Positions 1-9,989 of a stretch of DNA of 64,000 nt are shown one piece after another. The notes under the pieces were generated by a model. It was not told where the DNA came from. It saw only the letters and a list, made by a program, of their open reading frames with translations, and made no database searches. The stretch spans positions 186,001 through 250,000 of the forward strand of contig JAOABQ010000049.1 in assembly GCA_026418275.1 (NCBI GenBank), given 5' to 3'. Both the position numbers and the translations under genes were made by a program. This DNA comes from Clostridia bacterium. GTDB lineage: Bacteria > Bacillota > Clostridia > Acetivibrionales > DSM-2933. The stretch's first letter is position 1. Every line of letters begins with the position of its first letter.

Positions 1-138
1 AGAAGAATCAGGTTTTTAGATATTCCAAGAATGATTAAAGACGCAATGGAACATCATTCGGTTGTTGAGCATCCAAAGCTTCATGACATCATGGATGCAG
101 ACGGGTGGGCGAGGAAATTTTGCTTGGAATTCAGATAG
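1..138 (+). CDS. dxr: 1-deoxy-D-xylulose 5-phosphate reductoisomerase, C-terminal end (partial)
   Basis: The open frame runs from the first base to a TAG at 136-138 and encodes the last 45 residues of a protein. The pieces FLDIPRMI, then HPKLHDIMDADGWAR, match the C-terminal helical domain of Dxr, the NADPH-dependent enzyme that makes MEP in the non-mevalonate isoprenoid pathway. The following genes support this, because dxr-rseP-ispG is a common order in clostridia and ispG is in the same pathway. The start and catalytic part lie outside the window. The identification rests on a short tail plus gene order. Confidence 0.8.
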   Translation, partial: RRIRFLDIPRMIKDAMEHHSVVEHPKLHDIMDADGWARKFCLEFR

Positions 139-167
139 AAAAATTAATGTCGTGTGGAGGTGTATCT

Positions 168-1466
168 ATGTCTATTTTAATGGGAATTTTGGCACTTAGT
201 TTTTTGATCATTGTACATGAATTAGGGCATTTTACAGTCGCAAAGCTTGCAGGCATCAAGGTTTTGGAATTTGCGCTTTTTATGGGACCGAAGCTTATCA
301 GTTTCAAGCGTGGTGAAACCACATATTCCATTAGAGCCGTACCCTTAGGGGGGTTTGTAAAAATGGAAGGGGAAGAAGAGGCTTCGGAGGATGAAAGATC
401 ATACAGCAAGCAGCCTATCTGGGTCAGGTCTTTGGTTATTGCAGCGGGGCCGGTTATGAACCTTATCGTTGCCGTAATCTTAGTTGCGGTTATGTTTGGT
501 TTAAACGGTTATGGCACAACCAAAGTAACTGTACTGGAAGAGAATACGCCGCTGACTGCTGCCGGACTCAAGCAGGGAGATAAAATTTTAGAAATAAACG
601 GGAATAAGATTTACTCTTTAAAAGATTATGGATTATTTATGCATATAGCAAAAAGCAATCCCAGCCAAGTAAAAATTCTCCGGGATGGCGCAAGTACTCC
701 TGAAATCATTACCGTTATTCCTGAGAAAAAACGTGAAGTGGCTTTTTACCAGCTTGGCTTTATGCCAGAGCCAAGGCCGTCCAATATTGTAGGATCGGTT
801 GACCCTGATACCCCCGCTGCAAAAGCCGGGCTTCAAAAGGGCGATGTCATCATAAAACTTAACGACAGAGAGGTAAAAGACAAGCAAAGTATTGGTAAAT
901 ATCTAAACGAAAACAAAACAAATCCCGTTGCTATAACGGTAAACAGGAATGGTAATAATCTGGTATTAACATCGGTAGTTCCCAAGGAAATAAAAGGATC
1001 CTATGAAAATTACAGCGGTGCAATAAGGATGGGGCATGAAAAGGGCAATTTCAAAGAAACCATTGGGCAAGCCTTTGTCTATTCCTATTCCATTGCAAGG
1101 CAGGTATATTATTCCCTGGGCCTTCTTATTCAGGGAAAGGTTGGCTTGAATGAGATGATGGGACCTGTTGGGATTGTTTCTTTAATCGGGGATGTAATTG
1201 TAGTGCAGCAGTCGACGTTTGATAAATTTATCTGGCTTCTTGACTTTACTGCGTTGATCAGTATAAACCTGGGCCTTTTTAATTTGATTCCTTTCCCTGC
1301 ACTAGATGGAAGCAAGCTGGTGCTTTTGGGTATTGAGGGAATCAGGAGAAAAGCGCTGCCTCCCGAAAAGGAAGCCTATATTACCATGGTTGGACTGGTA
1401 TTGCTTATTATTTTGATGATATTTACCACTTCCAATGATATTATGCGGCTTATAACAGGTTATTAG
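168..1466 (+). CDS. rseP: RIP metalloprotease RseP (site-2 protease family)
   Basis: This is a 432-residue multi-pass membrane zinc protease that cuts anti-sigma factors and remnant signal peptides within the membrane. The zinc motif HELGH is at residues 17-21 in the first membrane helix, and the third ligand motif LDG is near 379-381 inside NLIPFPALDG. Two PDZ-like segments lie between (GLKQGDKILEING and GLQKGDVIIKLND). The ATG at 168 was chosen because GGAGG at 156-160 sits 7 bases upstream; an earlier in-frame start at 105 lies inside dxr and has no such site. It is 29 bases downstream of dxr and 18 bases ahead of ispG, so probably one operon. Length is normal for the family. Confidence 0.95.
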   Translation: MSILMGILALSFLIIVHELGHFTVAKLAGIKVLEFALFMGPKLISFKRGETTYSIRAVPLGGFVKMEGEEEASEDERSYSKQPIWVRSLVIAAGPVMNLIVAVILVAVMFGLNGYGTTKVTVLEENTPLTAAGLKQGDKILEINGNKIYSLKDYGLFMHIAKSNPSQVKILRDGASTPEIITVIPEKKREVAFYQLGFMPEPRPSNIVGSVDPDTPAAKAGLQKGDVIIKLNDREVKDKQSIGKYLNENKTNPVAITVNRNGNNLVLTSVVPKEIKGSYENYSGAIRMGHEKGNFKETIGQAFVYSYSIARQVYYSLGLLIQGKVGLNEMMGPVGIVSLIGDVIVVQQSTFDKFIWLLDFTALISINLGLFNLIPFPALDGSKLVLLGIEGIRRKALPPEKEAYITMVGLVLLIILMIFTTSNDIMRLITGY

Positions 1467-1484
1467 ATACCGAGGAGTTTCCAT

Positions 1485-2546
1485 ATGCATAGTGAGATAA
1501 AGAGGAGAAAGACCAAAAAAATTCTGGTAGGAAGCATCCCCATTGGGGGAGATTCACCGATTACAGTGCAGTCCATGACCAATACGGATACCCGTGATGT
1601 TAAAGCGACGGTTGAACAGATCAAAAGACTGGAGGATGCAGGATGTGATATAATCCGGGTTGCTGTTCCGGACAGGGAAGCTGCGGATGCGGTAAAATCC
1701 ATAAAAAGAGAGATAAAAATCCCCCTGGTCACCGATATACACTTTGATTACCGCCTTGCGCTTTCATGTATGGAAAATGGGGCTGATAAAGTAAGAATCA
1801 ACCCTGGAAATATAGGAGAGGTTGACCGGGTAAAAAAAGTTGTGGAAATGGCAAAGGAAAGGCAAATCCCCATAAGAATCGGGGTCAATGCGGGATCTTT
1901 GGAGAAACCGTTACTCGAAAAGTATGGTGGGATTACGCCTGAAGCAATGGTGGAAAGCGCCTTTAGCCATATTAAAATTCTTGAAAATTTGGATTATGAT
2001 CAAATTGCAGTATCCATTAAAGCATCCAGTGTCTCTATGACCATTGCGGCTTACCGGCTTATGTCCCAGGAGTCGGATTATCCCCTCCACATCGGGGTAA
2101 CCGAGGCGGGAACCCTCTATAAAGGGACCATCAAATCGGCTGTGGGTCTAGGGTGCCTTCTTGCGGAGGGAATCGGAGATACCCTTCGTGTATCCTTAAC
2201 AGGCGATCCGGTAGAGGAAATCCGGGTTGGGATGGAGGTACTGAAGTCCTTAGGACTTCGGCGCGGGGGAATTGAATTTGTATCCTGCCCTACCTGCGGG
2301 AGGTGCCGGGTCGATTTAATTACTATCGCAAACCGGGTAGAAGATAGGCTAAAAGAGATTGACAAGGATCTTAAGGTGGCTGTAATGGGGTGTGAGGTAA
2401 ATGGCCCGGGTGAAGCAAGAGAAGCAGATATCGGAATCGCAGGGGGCAATAAGGAAGTTCTGCTTTTTAAAAAAGGCCGGATTGTACGGAAAATACCCCA
2501 AGACCAGGCAGTGGAGGAACTCATTGCAGAGATTATGAAAATGTAA
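1485..2546 (+). CDS. ispG: 4-hydroxy-3-methylbut-2-en-1-yl diphosphate synthase (IspG/GcpE)
   Basis: The 353-residue protein is the 4Fe-4S enzyme that converts MEcPP to HMBPP in the MEP isoprenoid pathway. The iron-sulfur ligands are visible as CPTCGRC (Cys268 and Cys271) and the Cys303 in GCEVNGPGE, the conserved C-terminal motif. The N-terminal TIM-barrel part begins with the typical KRRKTKKILVGSIPIGG. Length fits the short bacterial form. It follows rseP closely and is followed by two hairpins, so the dxr-rseP-ispG unit probably ends here. Confidence 0.96.
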   Translation: MHSEIKRRKTKKILVGSIPIGGDSPITVQSMTNTDTRDVKATVEQIKRLEDAGCDIIRVAVPDREAADAVKSIKREIKIPLVTDIHFDYRLALSCMENGADKVRINPGNIGEVDRVKKVVEMAKERQIPIRIGVNAGSLEKPLLEKYGGITPEAMVESAFSHIKILENLDYDQIAVSIKASSVSMTIAAYRLMSQESDYPLHIGVTEAGTLYKGTIKSAVGLGCLLAEGIGDTLRVSLTGDPVEEIRVGMEVLKSLGLRRGGIEFVSCPTCGRCRVDLITIANRVEDRLKEIDKDLKVAVMGCEVNGPGEAREADIGIAGGNKEVLLFKKGRIVRKIPQDQAVEELIAEIMKM

Positions 2547-2570
2547 AAGGTTGGCATCCTGCCAGCCTTT
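2545..2570 (+). terminator. hairpin directly after ispG
   Basis: AAAAGGTTGGC and GCCAGCCTTT can pair, with one G-U pair, around a 5-base loop. It starts in the ispG stop codon region. There is no T-run after it, so it may protect the 3' end rather than terminate. Confidence 0.45.
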
Positions 2571-2600
2571 AAAATTAGCGGTATGGCGAAGCAATCACCC

Positions 2601-2634
2601 AAAATCATCTGTGTTTGATGCACAGATGATTTTT
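2601..2634 (+). terminator. Rho-independent terminator after ispG
   Basis: AAAATCATCTGTG (2601-2613) pairs with CACAGATGATTTT (2621-2633) around a 7-base loop, and the right arm runs into Ts. It lies between ispG and polC and separates the two transcription units. Confidence 0.8.
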
Positions 2635-2729
2635 ATGGATAAAAACCCTTAACAAATAGACCGGGTTCAAGTAAAATGATATTAAGCTGTAATTATTCAA
2701 AATGAAACAATTAAGAGGGGAATAAAAGA

Positions 2730-5700
2730 ATGCAAAATGTTGTTCTGAACCAAAAGCTATTTTTAGAGACATTCCCGGAAATTTCCCTGGATCCAGAGTC
2801 TTATGGAATGTTTAAAGATGTGAAGATATTGAGTGTGAACCTTTATAAGAAATCAAGGAAACTGGAAATCTTTGTTTCATCGGATTTATTGATCCCAACG
2901 AAGGTCTTTTTTTACATAGAACAAAAAATGAAGGAGATTTTTAAGCTGGATTCCATAAGCATCAAACCGAAGTTTAATCTCATCCTTTCTCTGGAAGAAA
3001 TAGTACGGGTTTATTGGGACAGCATTTTATTTTACATACATCAAAAAGTTGCCTTGAGCCGGGGCATTATGGCTGGAGCAAAAGCAATGTGTGCAGATAA
3101 AAAGCTTATTGTAAAGCTAAACACCAAAGGAAGCGAAATACTTAAGGCACAGTCCTGCCATACCATCCTGGAAAGCCTGTTGGAAGATTTTTTTGAGCAA
3201 AAAGCAAAGATAGAATTTGAAGATTACCAGATTAATGAGGAAGTAAAGGGAGAATACCTTGAAATTAAAGAAAATGAGGAAGCAAAGGCCGTAAGCAATG
3301 TAGTCGTTATACCCAAAGAGAAAAAAACTCCCGGCACAAAGAATTCATCCGGAGGTAAAGAAGGTACATCCCAAAGCGGTGCAAGTCTTGGAATCATACT
3401 GGGTAAAAACTTTAATGACAGCCGGATGGATATCCGGGACGTTACTCCCGATTCGGGAAAAGTTGCAGTCAGCGGGGAAATATTCAGTGTAGAGTTTAGG
3501 GAACTCCGTGGGGGTAAATTTTTATGCACCTTTGACATAACCGATTATACCAGTTCTCTTACCTGTAAAATATTTGTGGAAAAAGACAATGTCAATGCCA
3601 TGAAGGAGCGGATTAAACCCGGTATTGTTGCAAAGATCCGCGGTGAAGCCCAGTATGATAAATTTTCAAAGGAGCTTGCTGTCTTCACGTCAGATATCAT
3701 TGAACTGGAAAAGGAAGTAAAAATGGATAATGCAGAGGAAAAGAGAGTGGAGCTTCATTTGCATACCCAGATGAGTGCTATGGATGGAGTTACATCGGTA
3801 AAAGAACTGGTGAAGCGGGCCGCCCAATGGGGGCATAAGGCCATTGCCATTACCGACCATGGTGTGGTGCAAGCTTTCCCGGATGCCATGGATGCAGCGA
3901 AAAAGAATAAAATAAAGGTGATTTACGGTATTGAGTGCTATTTGCTGGATGACAGTGTACCGATTGTTTACCAGTCAAATGGACAAACGCTGGATGATGA
4001 GTTTGTTGTTTTGGATATTGAAACAACGGGACTCAATGCGGAAAAGGATAAAATTACCGAGATTGGGGCAGTAAAGATCAAAAATGGAAAAATCATCGGG
4101 AAATTCAGTTCCTTTGTCAACCCGGAAATCCCGATTCCAAGCATGATAGTAAAACTAACTGGGATTACCAATGAAATGGTTCAAGACTCACCTACCATCG
4201 AGCCGGTTTTGTTGGAACTTCTGGAGTTTATCAATGGTGCAACGGTGGTTGCCCATAATGCACCTTTTGATTTAGGATTTATCCGGCATAATGCAAAAAA
4301 GATCGGTGAGCATATCCATTGCCCTGTCGTTGATACACTGCAGCTTTGCCGGAGACTGTTTCCGGATCTTGGAAGGTACCGGCTCAATATTGTGGCAAAT
4401 CATTTGGGGATTAAACTGGAAAACCACCACCGTGCAATTGATGATTCAAAAGCCACAGCCGAGATCTTTATAAAGTGTTTGGAGCTTTTAAAGGAGAAGG
4501 GTGTAAGTACCATTAACGAAATTGAAGGCGTATTGGATCAAAACGAGGATTATAAAAAAGCTGCAAGCTACCATGCTGTAATACTTGTTAAAAACTATAC
4601 CGGGCTTAAAAACCTGTATAAAATTGTATCATACTCCCACTTGAAATATTTTCATAAAAGGCCGCGTGTACCCAAAAAGCTTTTGATGAAGTACAGGGAA
4701 GGACTCATTATCGGTACTGCCTGTGAGGCGGGCGAATTGTATACGGCTATCCTGGATCATAAAGGTGATGATGAAATCACCAAGCTGGTAAGATTCTATG
4801 ATTATTTGGAAATTCAGCCCCTGGGCAATAACCAGTTCCTTATTAATAACGGAAAAGTAAGGAGCCAGGAAGAGCTTAAAAATATTAACCGGAAGATTGT
4901 TAGACTTGGTGAAAAGTTTAAAAAGCCTGTGGTTGCAACCTGTGACGTTCACTTTATGGACCCCAGGGACGAGGTGTTCCGCCGGATCTTAATGGCAGGG
5001 AAGGGATTTAGTGACGCAGACAATCAAGCCCCCCTTTATTTTAGGACTACCGGTGAAATGCTTGATGAATTCCAGTACTTAGGAAATGAAAAAGCATACG
5101 AAGTGGTCGTAACCAATACAAATAAAATTGCGGATATGGTTGATGAAATTATACCTATTCCCGATGGAACGTTTCCCCCCAGGATTGAGGGGGCGGAGGA
5201 GGAAATTAAAAACCTTGCGGAAGGTAAAGCAAAAGAAATATATGGGGACCCGCTGCCCGAAGTTGTTGAGAAAAGGCTTGAAAAAGAACTGAACTCCATA
5301 ATAAAGAACGGGTTTTCCGTAATGTATATCATTGCCCAGAAACTGGTGTGGAAGTCTTTGAGTGATGGATACCTGGTAGGGTCCAGGGGATCGGTCGGTT
5401 CGTCCTTTGTGGCCTATCTTGTAGGAATTACAGAGGTTAATTCTCTTCCGCCCCATTATATCTGTCAAAATTGCGGTAAATCCGAATTTATACTGGATGG
5501 AAGCTTTGGCTGCGGATTTGACCTGCCCGAAAAGAACTGTCCGGAATGCGGGAGTGAAATGAAGAAAGACGGTTATGATATTCCATTTGAAACCTTTTTA
5601 GGTTTTGATGGAGACAAGGAACCGGATATTGACTTAAACTTCTCGGGAGAATACCAGCCAGTGGCTCATAAGTATACCGAAGAACTGTTTGGAGAGGGGC

Positions 5701-7043
5701 ATGTATATCGAGCGGGTACTATAGCAACGGTAGCTGAAAAGACAGCTTACGGGTATGTGAAAAATTACCTGGATGAAAGAGATATTATCGTTCCCAATGC
5801 GGAGATCAACAGGCTGGTGAAAGGGTGTACCGGAATTAAAAGAACCACCGGACAGCATCCCGGCGGTGTCATGATCGTACCCCAGGACAATGAAATATTT
5901 GAGTTCTGTCCTGTTCAAAGACCTGCGGATGACGTGGAATCCAATACCATTACCACCCATTTTGACTATCATTCCATCAGTGGAAGGCTATTAAAGCTCG
6001 ATATCCTCGGCCATGACGATCCAACGGTAATCAGGATGCTGGAGGATTTAACCGGTGTTAATGCCAGAACCATTCCCATCGGGGAGAAAAAGACCATGGG
6101 AATTTTCAGCAGTACCGAGCCTTTGGGTGTCAAGCCTGAGGATATCAACAGCGAGGTGGGTACCTTTGCGATTCCCGAATTCGGCACCAAGTTCGTTCGG
6201 CAGATGCTTGTAGATACAAAGCCGACCACCTTTTCAGAGCTTATCCGTATATCAGGACTTTCCCACGGTACCGATGTGTGGCTCAATAATGCGCAGGACC
6301 TGGTCAGAAACGGTGTCGCAGCACTCCCGGAGGTAATCTGTACCCGGGATGATATCATGCTGTATTTGATCTATTCAGGTCTTCCTCCGAAAACCTCCTT
6401 TAAGATTATGGAGGATGTAAGAAAAGGGAAGGGCCTAAAAGAGGAATATGAACAGATTATGCGGGAAAATAAGGTTCCTGAATGGTATATAGAATCATGT
6501 AAGAAGATTAAATACATGTTCCCGAAGGCTCATGCGGCGGCCTACGTAATGATGGCTTTTAGAATTGCCTGGTTTAAGGTGTATTATCCGGAGGCTTTCT
6601 ATGTAACCTACTTTACTGTTCGTGCGGATGAGTTTGATGCAGAGCTCATGACCCACGGACAGGACAAGGTAAGGAACAAGATTCGGCAAATGGAACAAAA
6701 AGGAAATGATTTGACCCAGAAGGAAAAGAATGTCCTCACCATTTTGGAAGTAACCAATGAAATGTATGCAAGGGGGATTCAATTCTTACCGGTGGACCTT
6801 TATAAATCCGATGCAATGAAGTTCCAAATTACACCCCAGGGGATCAGGCCGCCTTTGAATGCACTTCAGGGTCTTGGGGGGGCCGCGGCGCAGAATATTG
6901 TTGAAGCGCGGAAATACGGGAATTTCTTATCCATTGATGAGCTTCGAATCCGCGCAAAGATTAGTAAAGCGGTAATTGAAATACTGCAGCAGCAGGGCTG
7001 TCTGGATGGTCTGCCTGAAAGCAACCAACTTAGTTTGTTTTAA
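2730..7043 (+). CDS. polC: DNA polymerase III alpha subunit, PolC type
   Basis: The 1437-residue protein is the replicative DNA polymerase of low-GC Gram-positives. Visible parts in order are an OB-fold segment (about 235-330), a PHP domain starting VELHLHTQMSAMDGV near 339, a DEDDh proofreading exonuclease inserted in the PHP domain (VVLDIETTGL near 425, VAHNAPFDLGF, HRAIDDSKATAE), a four-Cys zinc module near 910-940, and the polymerase site DKEPDIDLNFSGEYQ near 960. The start has AGAGGGG about 11 bases upstream. It has its own upstream terminator. In most Firmicutes the next gene is rimP; here 28 kb of biosynthetic genes intervene. Confidence 0.98.
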   Translation: MQNVVLNQKLFLETFPEISLDPESYGMFKDVKILSVNLYKKSRKLEIFVSSDLLIPTKVFFYIEQKMKEIFKLDSISIKPKFNLILSLEEIVRVYWDSILFYIHQKVALSRGIMAGAKAMCADKKLIVKLNTKGSEILKAQSCHTILESLLEDFFEQKAKIEFEDYQINEEVKGEYLEIKENEEAKAVSNVVVIPKEKKTPGTKNSSGGKEGTSQSGASLGIILGKNFNDSRMDIRDVTPDSGKVAVSGEIFSVEFRELRGGKFLCTFDITDYTSSLTCKIFVEKDNVNAMKERIKPGIVAKIRGEAQYDKFSKELAVFTSDIIELEKEVKMDNAEEKRVELHLHTQMSAMDGVTSVKELVKRAAQWGHKAIAITDHGVVQAFPDAMDAAKKNKIKVIYGIECYLLDDSVPIVYQSNGQTLDDEFVVLDIETTGLNAEKDKITEIGAVKIKNGKIIGKFSSFVNPEIPIPSMIVKLTGITNEMVQDSPTIEPVLLELLEFINGATVVAHNAPFDLGFIRHNAKKIGEHIHCPVVDTLQLCRRLFPDLGRYRLNIVANHLGIKLENHHRAIDDSKATAEIFIKCLELLKEKGVSTINEIEGVLDQNEDYKKAASYHAVILVKNYTGLKNLYKIVSYSHLKYFHKRPRVPKKLLMKYREGLIIGTACEAGELYTAILDHKGDDEITKLVRFYDYLEIQPLGNNQFLINNGKVRSQEELKNINRKIVRLGEKFKKPVVATCDVHFMDPRDEVFRRILMAGKGFSDADNQAPLYFRTTGEMLDEFQYLGNEKAYEVVVTNTNKIADMVDEIIPIPDGTFPPRIEGAEEEIKNLAEGKAKEIYGDPLPEVVEKRLEKELNSIIKNGFSVMYIIAQKLVWKSLSDGYLVGSRGSVGSSFVAYLVGITEVNSLPPHYICQNCGKSEFILDGSFGCGFDLPEKNCPECGSEMKKDGYDIPFETFLGFDGDKEPDIDLNFSGEYQPVAHKYTEELFGEGHVYRAGTIATVAEKTAYGYVKNYLDERDIIVPNAEINRLVKGCTGIKRTTGQHPGGVMIVPQDNEIFEFCPVQRPADDVESNTITTHFDYHSISGRLLKLDILGHDDPTVIRMLEDLTGVNARTIPIGEKKTMGIFSSTEPLGVKPEDINSEVGTFAIPEFGTKFVRQMLVDTKPTTFSELIRISGLSHGTDVWLNNAQDLVRNGVAALPEVICTRDDIMLYLIYSGLPPKTSFKIMEDVRKGKGLKEEYEQIMRENKVPEWYIESCKKIKYMFPKAHAAAYVMMAFRIAWFKVYYPEAFYVTYFTVRADEFDAELMTHGQDKVRNKIRQMEQKGNDLTQKEKNVLTILEVTNEMYARGIQFLPVDLYKSDAMKFQITPQGIRPPLNALQGLGGAAAQNIVEARKYGNFLSIDELRIRAKISKAVIEILQQQGCLDGLPESNQLSLF

Positions 7044-7333
7044 GGCAAGTGCTCTTAGCGATTAACTACCTTGCTTTTTGGGTTACTCCCAAACCATTGG
7101 GTGGCTCAACGCCAAAGCGTAAGATTTTAGTGTGTAAAATAAAAAATGGGGTATTCTTTATTTGTCTTGAGTTGTTTTACTGCGTTTAGCATAAATATTA
7201 CAGTTTTAATTATAAGAGGCATTCTTAAATGGGGCTCTTTTTTTTTGAGAACAAACATGCTCCAAATTGCATTAAAAACTCAAAAAAGGTACACAAATCA
7301 ATATTAAACATTAATAAGTAACTAATCAAAATA

Positions 7334-7362
7334 TTGACAAAAATGCTAGATAAGTTTAAAAT
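7334..7362 (+). promoter_or_regulatory. candidate sigma-A promoter of the biosynthetic cluster
   Basis: TTGACA (7334-7339) is followed after exactly 17 bases by TAAAAT (7357-7362), five of six matches to the -10 consensus. It is the only strong promoter I see ahead of the first cluster gene at 7734, so a long untranslated leader follows. Confidence 0.65.
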
Positions 7363-7563
7363 ATAAAATAAATATAAATACATAATGTCGGGAAATTTTC
7401 CATAAAAATGGTTTAATGAAATATTATTTCAGTTCTTTGCGAATTTAATTATTTTAGGGGGCTTAAGCTGTATTGAGTTTATAGAGAGAATAACATTTGC
7501 AGTTGAATAATGGATTATAAAGCGTGATCAAATATCATACTTTTCTATAAACAGCCAAATAAA

Positions 7564-7606
7564 CGCTTACCCTCCTTACCATAGGATTGGGTAAGTTTTG
7601 TTTTTT
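7564..7606 (+). terminator. terminator-like hairpin in the cluster leader
   Basis: CTTACCC (7566-7572) pairs with GGGTAAG (7589-7595) and is followed by TTTTGTTTTTTG. The hairpin lies about 200 bases downstream of the promoter and 130 bases before the first gene, so it could act as an attenuator. The 16-base loop makes it a weak terminator. Confidence 0.4.
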
Positions 7607-7733
7607 GTGGGATAGACTATTTTTTTTATTAAACCTAATACCGCTTTTAGTTGTATGCCTGTATTAGTAGTGTTTTTCTATGTAATCGATTATAAGTATA
7701 GTTTTTATAAATTGAAATTACGTGGAGGTCTTT

Positions 7734-8990
7734 ATGGTTGTAAACAATACACGGCTGGAAAAAATTTTAAGGCATGCCTTTGATACTGTTCCCTTCTATA
7801 TGAAAATCAAAGAAACATCAGGTGGACAAGATATTCGATTTGAAGATCTTCCGCTTATCGGAAAGAAATTTATGATTGAAAATATGGACTTTTTTCTTTC
7901 CAATGCCTATAAAGATTATGATAGAACTGAAAATCAAAAAGAAATTGGGGATAAGCTTTTATATTTTGAATTTACTTCAGGTTCCAGCGGTTATCCTCTT
8001 CAGTGTTACAAGACGAAGGGGGAAAAAACAGAGTTCGGAGTAAGTCTATATAAAAAGCGTAAAGCAATTTTTAATGGTTTTACGAATGATAAGATGTTTT
8101 GCTTTATACATAACCATGAATTTGACCATAGCAGCTACAAAGATAGCCTCGGTAACCTTTCTGAAGAAAATATCGGCAAGATTTTAAACTATTTGAGGGA
8201 TGAGGCGAAACCTAAGGTACTGCATGGAAATACAATGCTTTTATTGTACTATGCCCGGTATATCAAGGATCATAACTTTGACTTGAAATCCTGGAAGATC
8301 GAATTCATTGAATCTGTTTCCGAGAGCATATCAAATGAACAAAAGGAATTTATAGGCGAGCAGTTTAAAACAAGGGTTTTTGATTGTTACGGTTGTTTGG
8401 AATGCTATAATGTGGCCTATGAATGTCCGGAAGGAGCCCTCCATTTAAATGAAAACGTAATCATCGAAATCATAGACCCCGATACATTAAAGCCGGTGAA
8501 TGAAAAAGGAAAAATAGGTGAAGTGGTATTAACATCTTTGGTAAACAAAGCCCAGCCCTTTATAAGATATAAAACCGGTGATATGGGATATATTGAAGGG
8601 ATTGATTGTTCTTGTGGCAATCCTAGGGATGTGATCTTCCTTACAGGAAAAAGGAAGATTGATTATCTTAAGCTGGTTTTCAAAACGACAGATGAAAAAC
8701 TTCATATTTGTGGATTCGATATCTTTATGACGGTTATGTACAGGCTGGTTAGAGAAGGGTATGACTGTGTAAGCTGGTATAACATTATTCAAACAGAGTT
8801 GGATGGTTTTGATGTTCTTTATACCAGGAAAAAGAATTTTTCAGATCAGTTTTTCGAACTCTTTAAAAAGTACACAGAAGAAGAGTTGAAGATGAGCGTA
8901 AAAATGAATTTTATTGAAAAAACAGAAGAAGAGGTTCTATTCATTAATAGAAAAAACCGCGTATTCAGGTCTAACATGCAAACAGATTAA
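7734..8990 (+). CDS. PaaK-like AMP-dependent synthetase (phenylacetate-CoA ligase family)
   Basis: This 418-residue protein belongs to the PaaK branch of adenylate-forming enzymes, which activate a carboxylic acid as acyl-AMP and pass it to a thiol. The P-loop-like motif TSGSSG is at 81-86 and the A8-type motif IRYKTGDMG is near 270. A Cys-rich stretch (CYGCLECYNVAYEC, near 205-220, then CSCG) resembles the metal-binding insert of some PaaK proteins. The ATG at 7734 was preferred because GTGGAGG at 7722-7728 is its ribosome site; an in-frame GTG at 7722 is part of that site. It is the first cluster gene, and I infer that it loads an acyl group on CoA or on a carrier protein. The substrate is unknown. 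Confidence 0.8.
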   Translation: MVVNNTRLEKILRHAFDTVPFYMKIKETSGGQDIRFEDLPLIGKKFMIENMDFFLSNAYKDYDRTENQKEIGDKLLYFEFTSGSSGYPLQCYKTKGEKTEFGVSLYKKRKAIFNGFTNDKMFCFIHNHEFDHSSYKDSLGNLSEENIGKILNYLRDEAKPKVLHGNTMLLLYYARYIKDHNFDLKSWKIEFIESVSESISNEQKEFIGEQFKTRVFDCYGCLECYNVAYECPEGALHLNENVIIEIIDPDTLKPVNEKGKIGEVVLTSLVNKAQPFIRYKTGDMGYIEGIDCSCGNPRDVIFLTGKRKIDYLKLVFKTTDEKLHICGFDIFMTVMYRLVREGYDCVSWYNIIQTELDGFDVLYTRKKNFSDQFFELFKKYTEEELKMSVKMNFIEKTEEEVLFINRKNRVFRSNMQTD

Positions 8991-9014
8991 TCAATTTATG
9001 AAAGGAGGAGTGAC

Positions 9015-9989
9015 ATGACAATCTTTAAAAATGTTGAGCTTTCGGAAAATACTGAGTTTAGGCTGGAGAGCCTTGAAGTCGGTTTGACGTCAAAGTGTAA
9101 TTTCAAGTGTGAGTATTGCTGTGCGTATATGAAGGATGACAGTGAGGTATTAAGAGGGGACCGGGTTATAGATATTATCAAGGAATTGAAATATTTAAAC
9201 AGAGTAAAACTTTCCGGAGGGGAAGTGCTCATGTACTTTGACGATTGTCTTAAGGTAGTGGATTTTTGTACGTCTAGAGAGATCCATTCTCAAATTAACT
9301 CCAACGGCAGTCTTTTAAATAAGGAAAAAATATATGAATTAAAAAACGCAGGATTGAAAACCTTGCACATTTCACTCAACTTTACAAATGCAAAAGACTT
9401 CTCCAGGTTTTATAAAGTAGATGAAACTGTATTTGACCGCATTATAGACAATATAAAAACCTCGGTTCAAAGCGGATTGGATACGGTTGTTGAGACCATT
9501 ATTTTTAGTGAGACGGAAAATAACATGAAAGAGGTATGCAACTTTGTATACGATTTGGGTGTGCGGAAAATGGAAATCCAGTACGGCGTTCCAACCATAC
9601 ACAGCGGTTGGAATAAGATCACTTTTGAGGACAAGCTGTCCGAGGTCATTGAGGGGATAATCAAAAATAAAAAAGATGATACCCAAATGTTCTTTAGTTG
9701 TATCGATATTACCCATTACCATGAATTCAATTCAAGGATCGATGAGTTAAATCAAAAAGGTGTATATTTTCCAAAGTGCATCGAAGGTAAAAAACAGTTA
9801 CATTTGCACAGCAATGGAGATGTCCTCATTTGCGAATTGGGGTATCCGGTGGTAATCGGAAATATATTTAGCGGGACATCTTTGGATGGAATATTTAAAA
9901 GTATGCCGGAGGAATTGATCCGCTTTTTAAACGACCACAACTGTCAAAAAAATTGTGTATATCAGAAGAAATCTGAAGTGACGGTATAA
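9015..9989 (+). CDS. radical SAM protein with SPASM-like C-terminus
   Basis: The 324-residue protein has the radical SAM cluster motif CNFKCEYC (Cys28, Cys32, Cys35) followed by KLSGGE, the SAM-binding GGE region. A C-terminal Cys set (FPKCIEG, then VLICELG, then HNCQKNC) suits a SPASM or twitch domain binding one or more extra Fe-S clusters. Such enzymes commonly modify peptides or carrier-bound substrates. GAAAGGAGG lies just upstream of the ATG, 24 bases after the previous gene. Substrate cannot be read from sequence. Confidence 0.88.
   Translation: MTIFKNVELSENTEFRLESLEVGLTSKCNFKCEYCCAYMKDDSEVLRGDRVIDIIKELKYLNRVKLSGGEVLMYFDDCLKVVDFCTSREIHSQINSNGSLLNKEKIYELKNAGLKTLHISLNFTNAKDFSRFYKVDETVFDRIIDNIKTSVQSGLDTVVETIIFSETENNMKEVCNFVYDLGVRKMEIQYGVPTIHSGWNKITFEDKLSEVIEGIIKNKKDDTQMFFSCIDITHYHEFNSRIDELNQKGVYFPKCIEGKKQLHLHSNGDVLICELGYPVVIGNIFSGTSLDGIFKSMPEELIRFLNDHNCQKNCVYQKKSEVTV

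Larger units (their letters stand above)
7044..7733 (+). other. 690-base gene-free stretch between polC and the biosynthetic cluster
   Basis: No convincing gene is present on either strand. The left third (about 7050-7130) holds short imperfect inverted repeats without a clear terminator. The right part carries a near-consensus promoter (7334-7362) and then a leader of about 360 bases containing a terminator-like hairpin (7564-7606). It marks the left junction of the inserted cluster. Confidence 0.7.
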
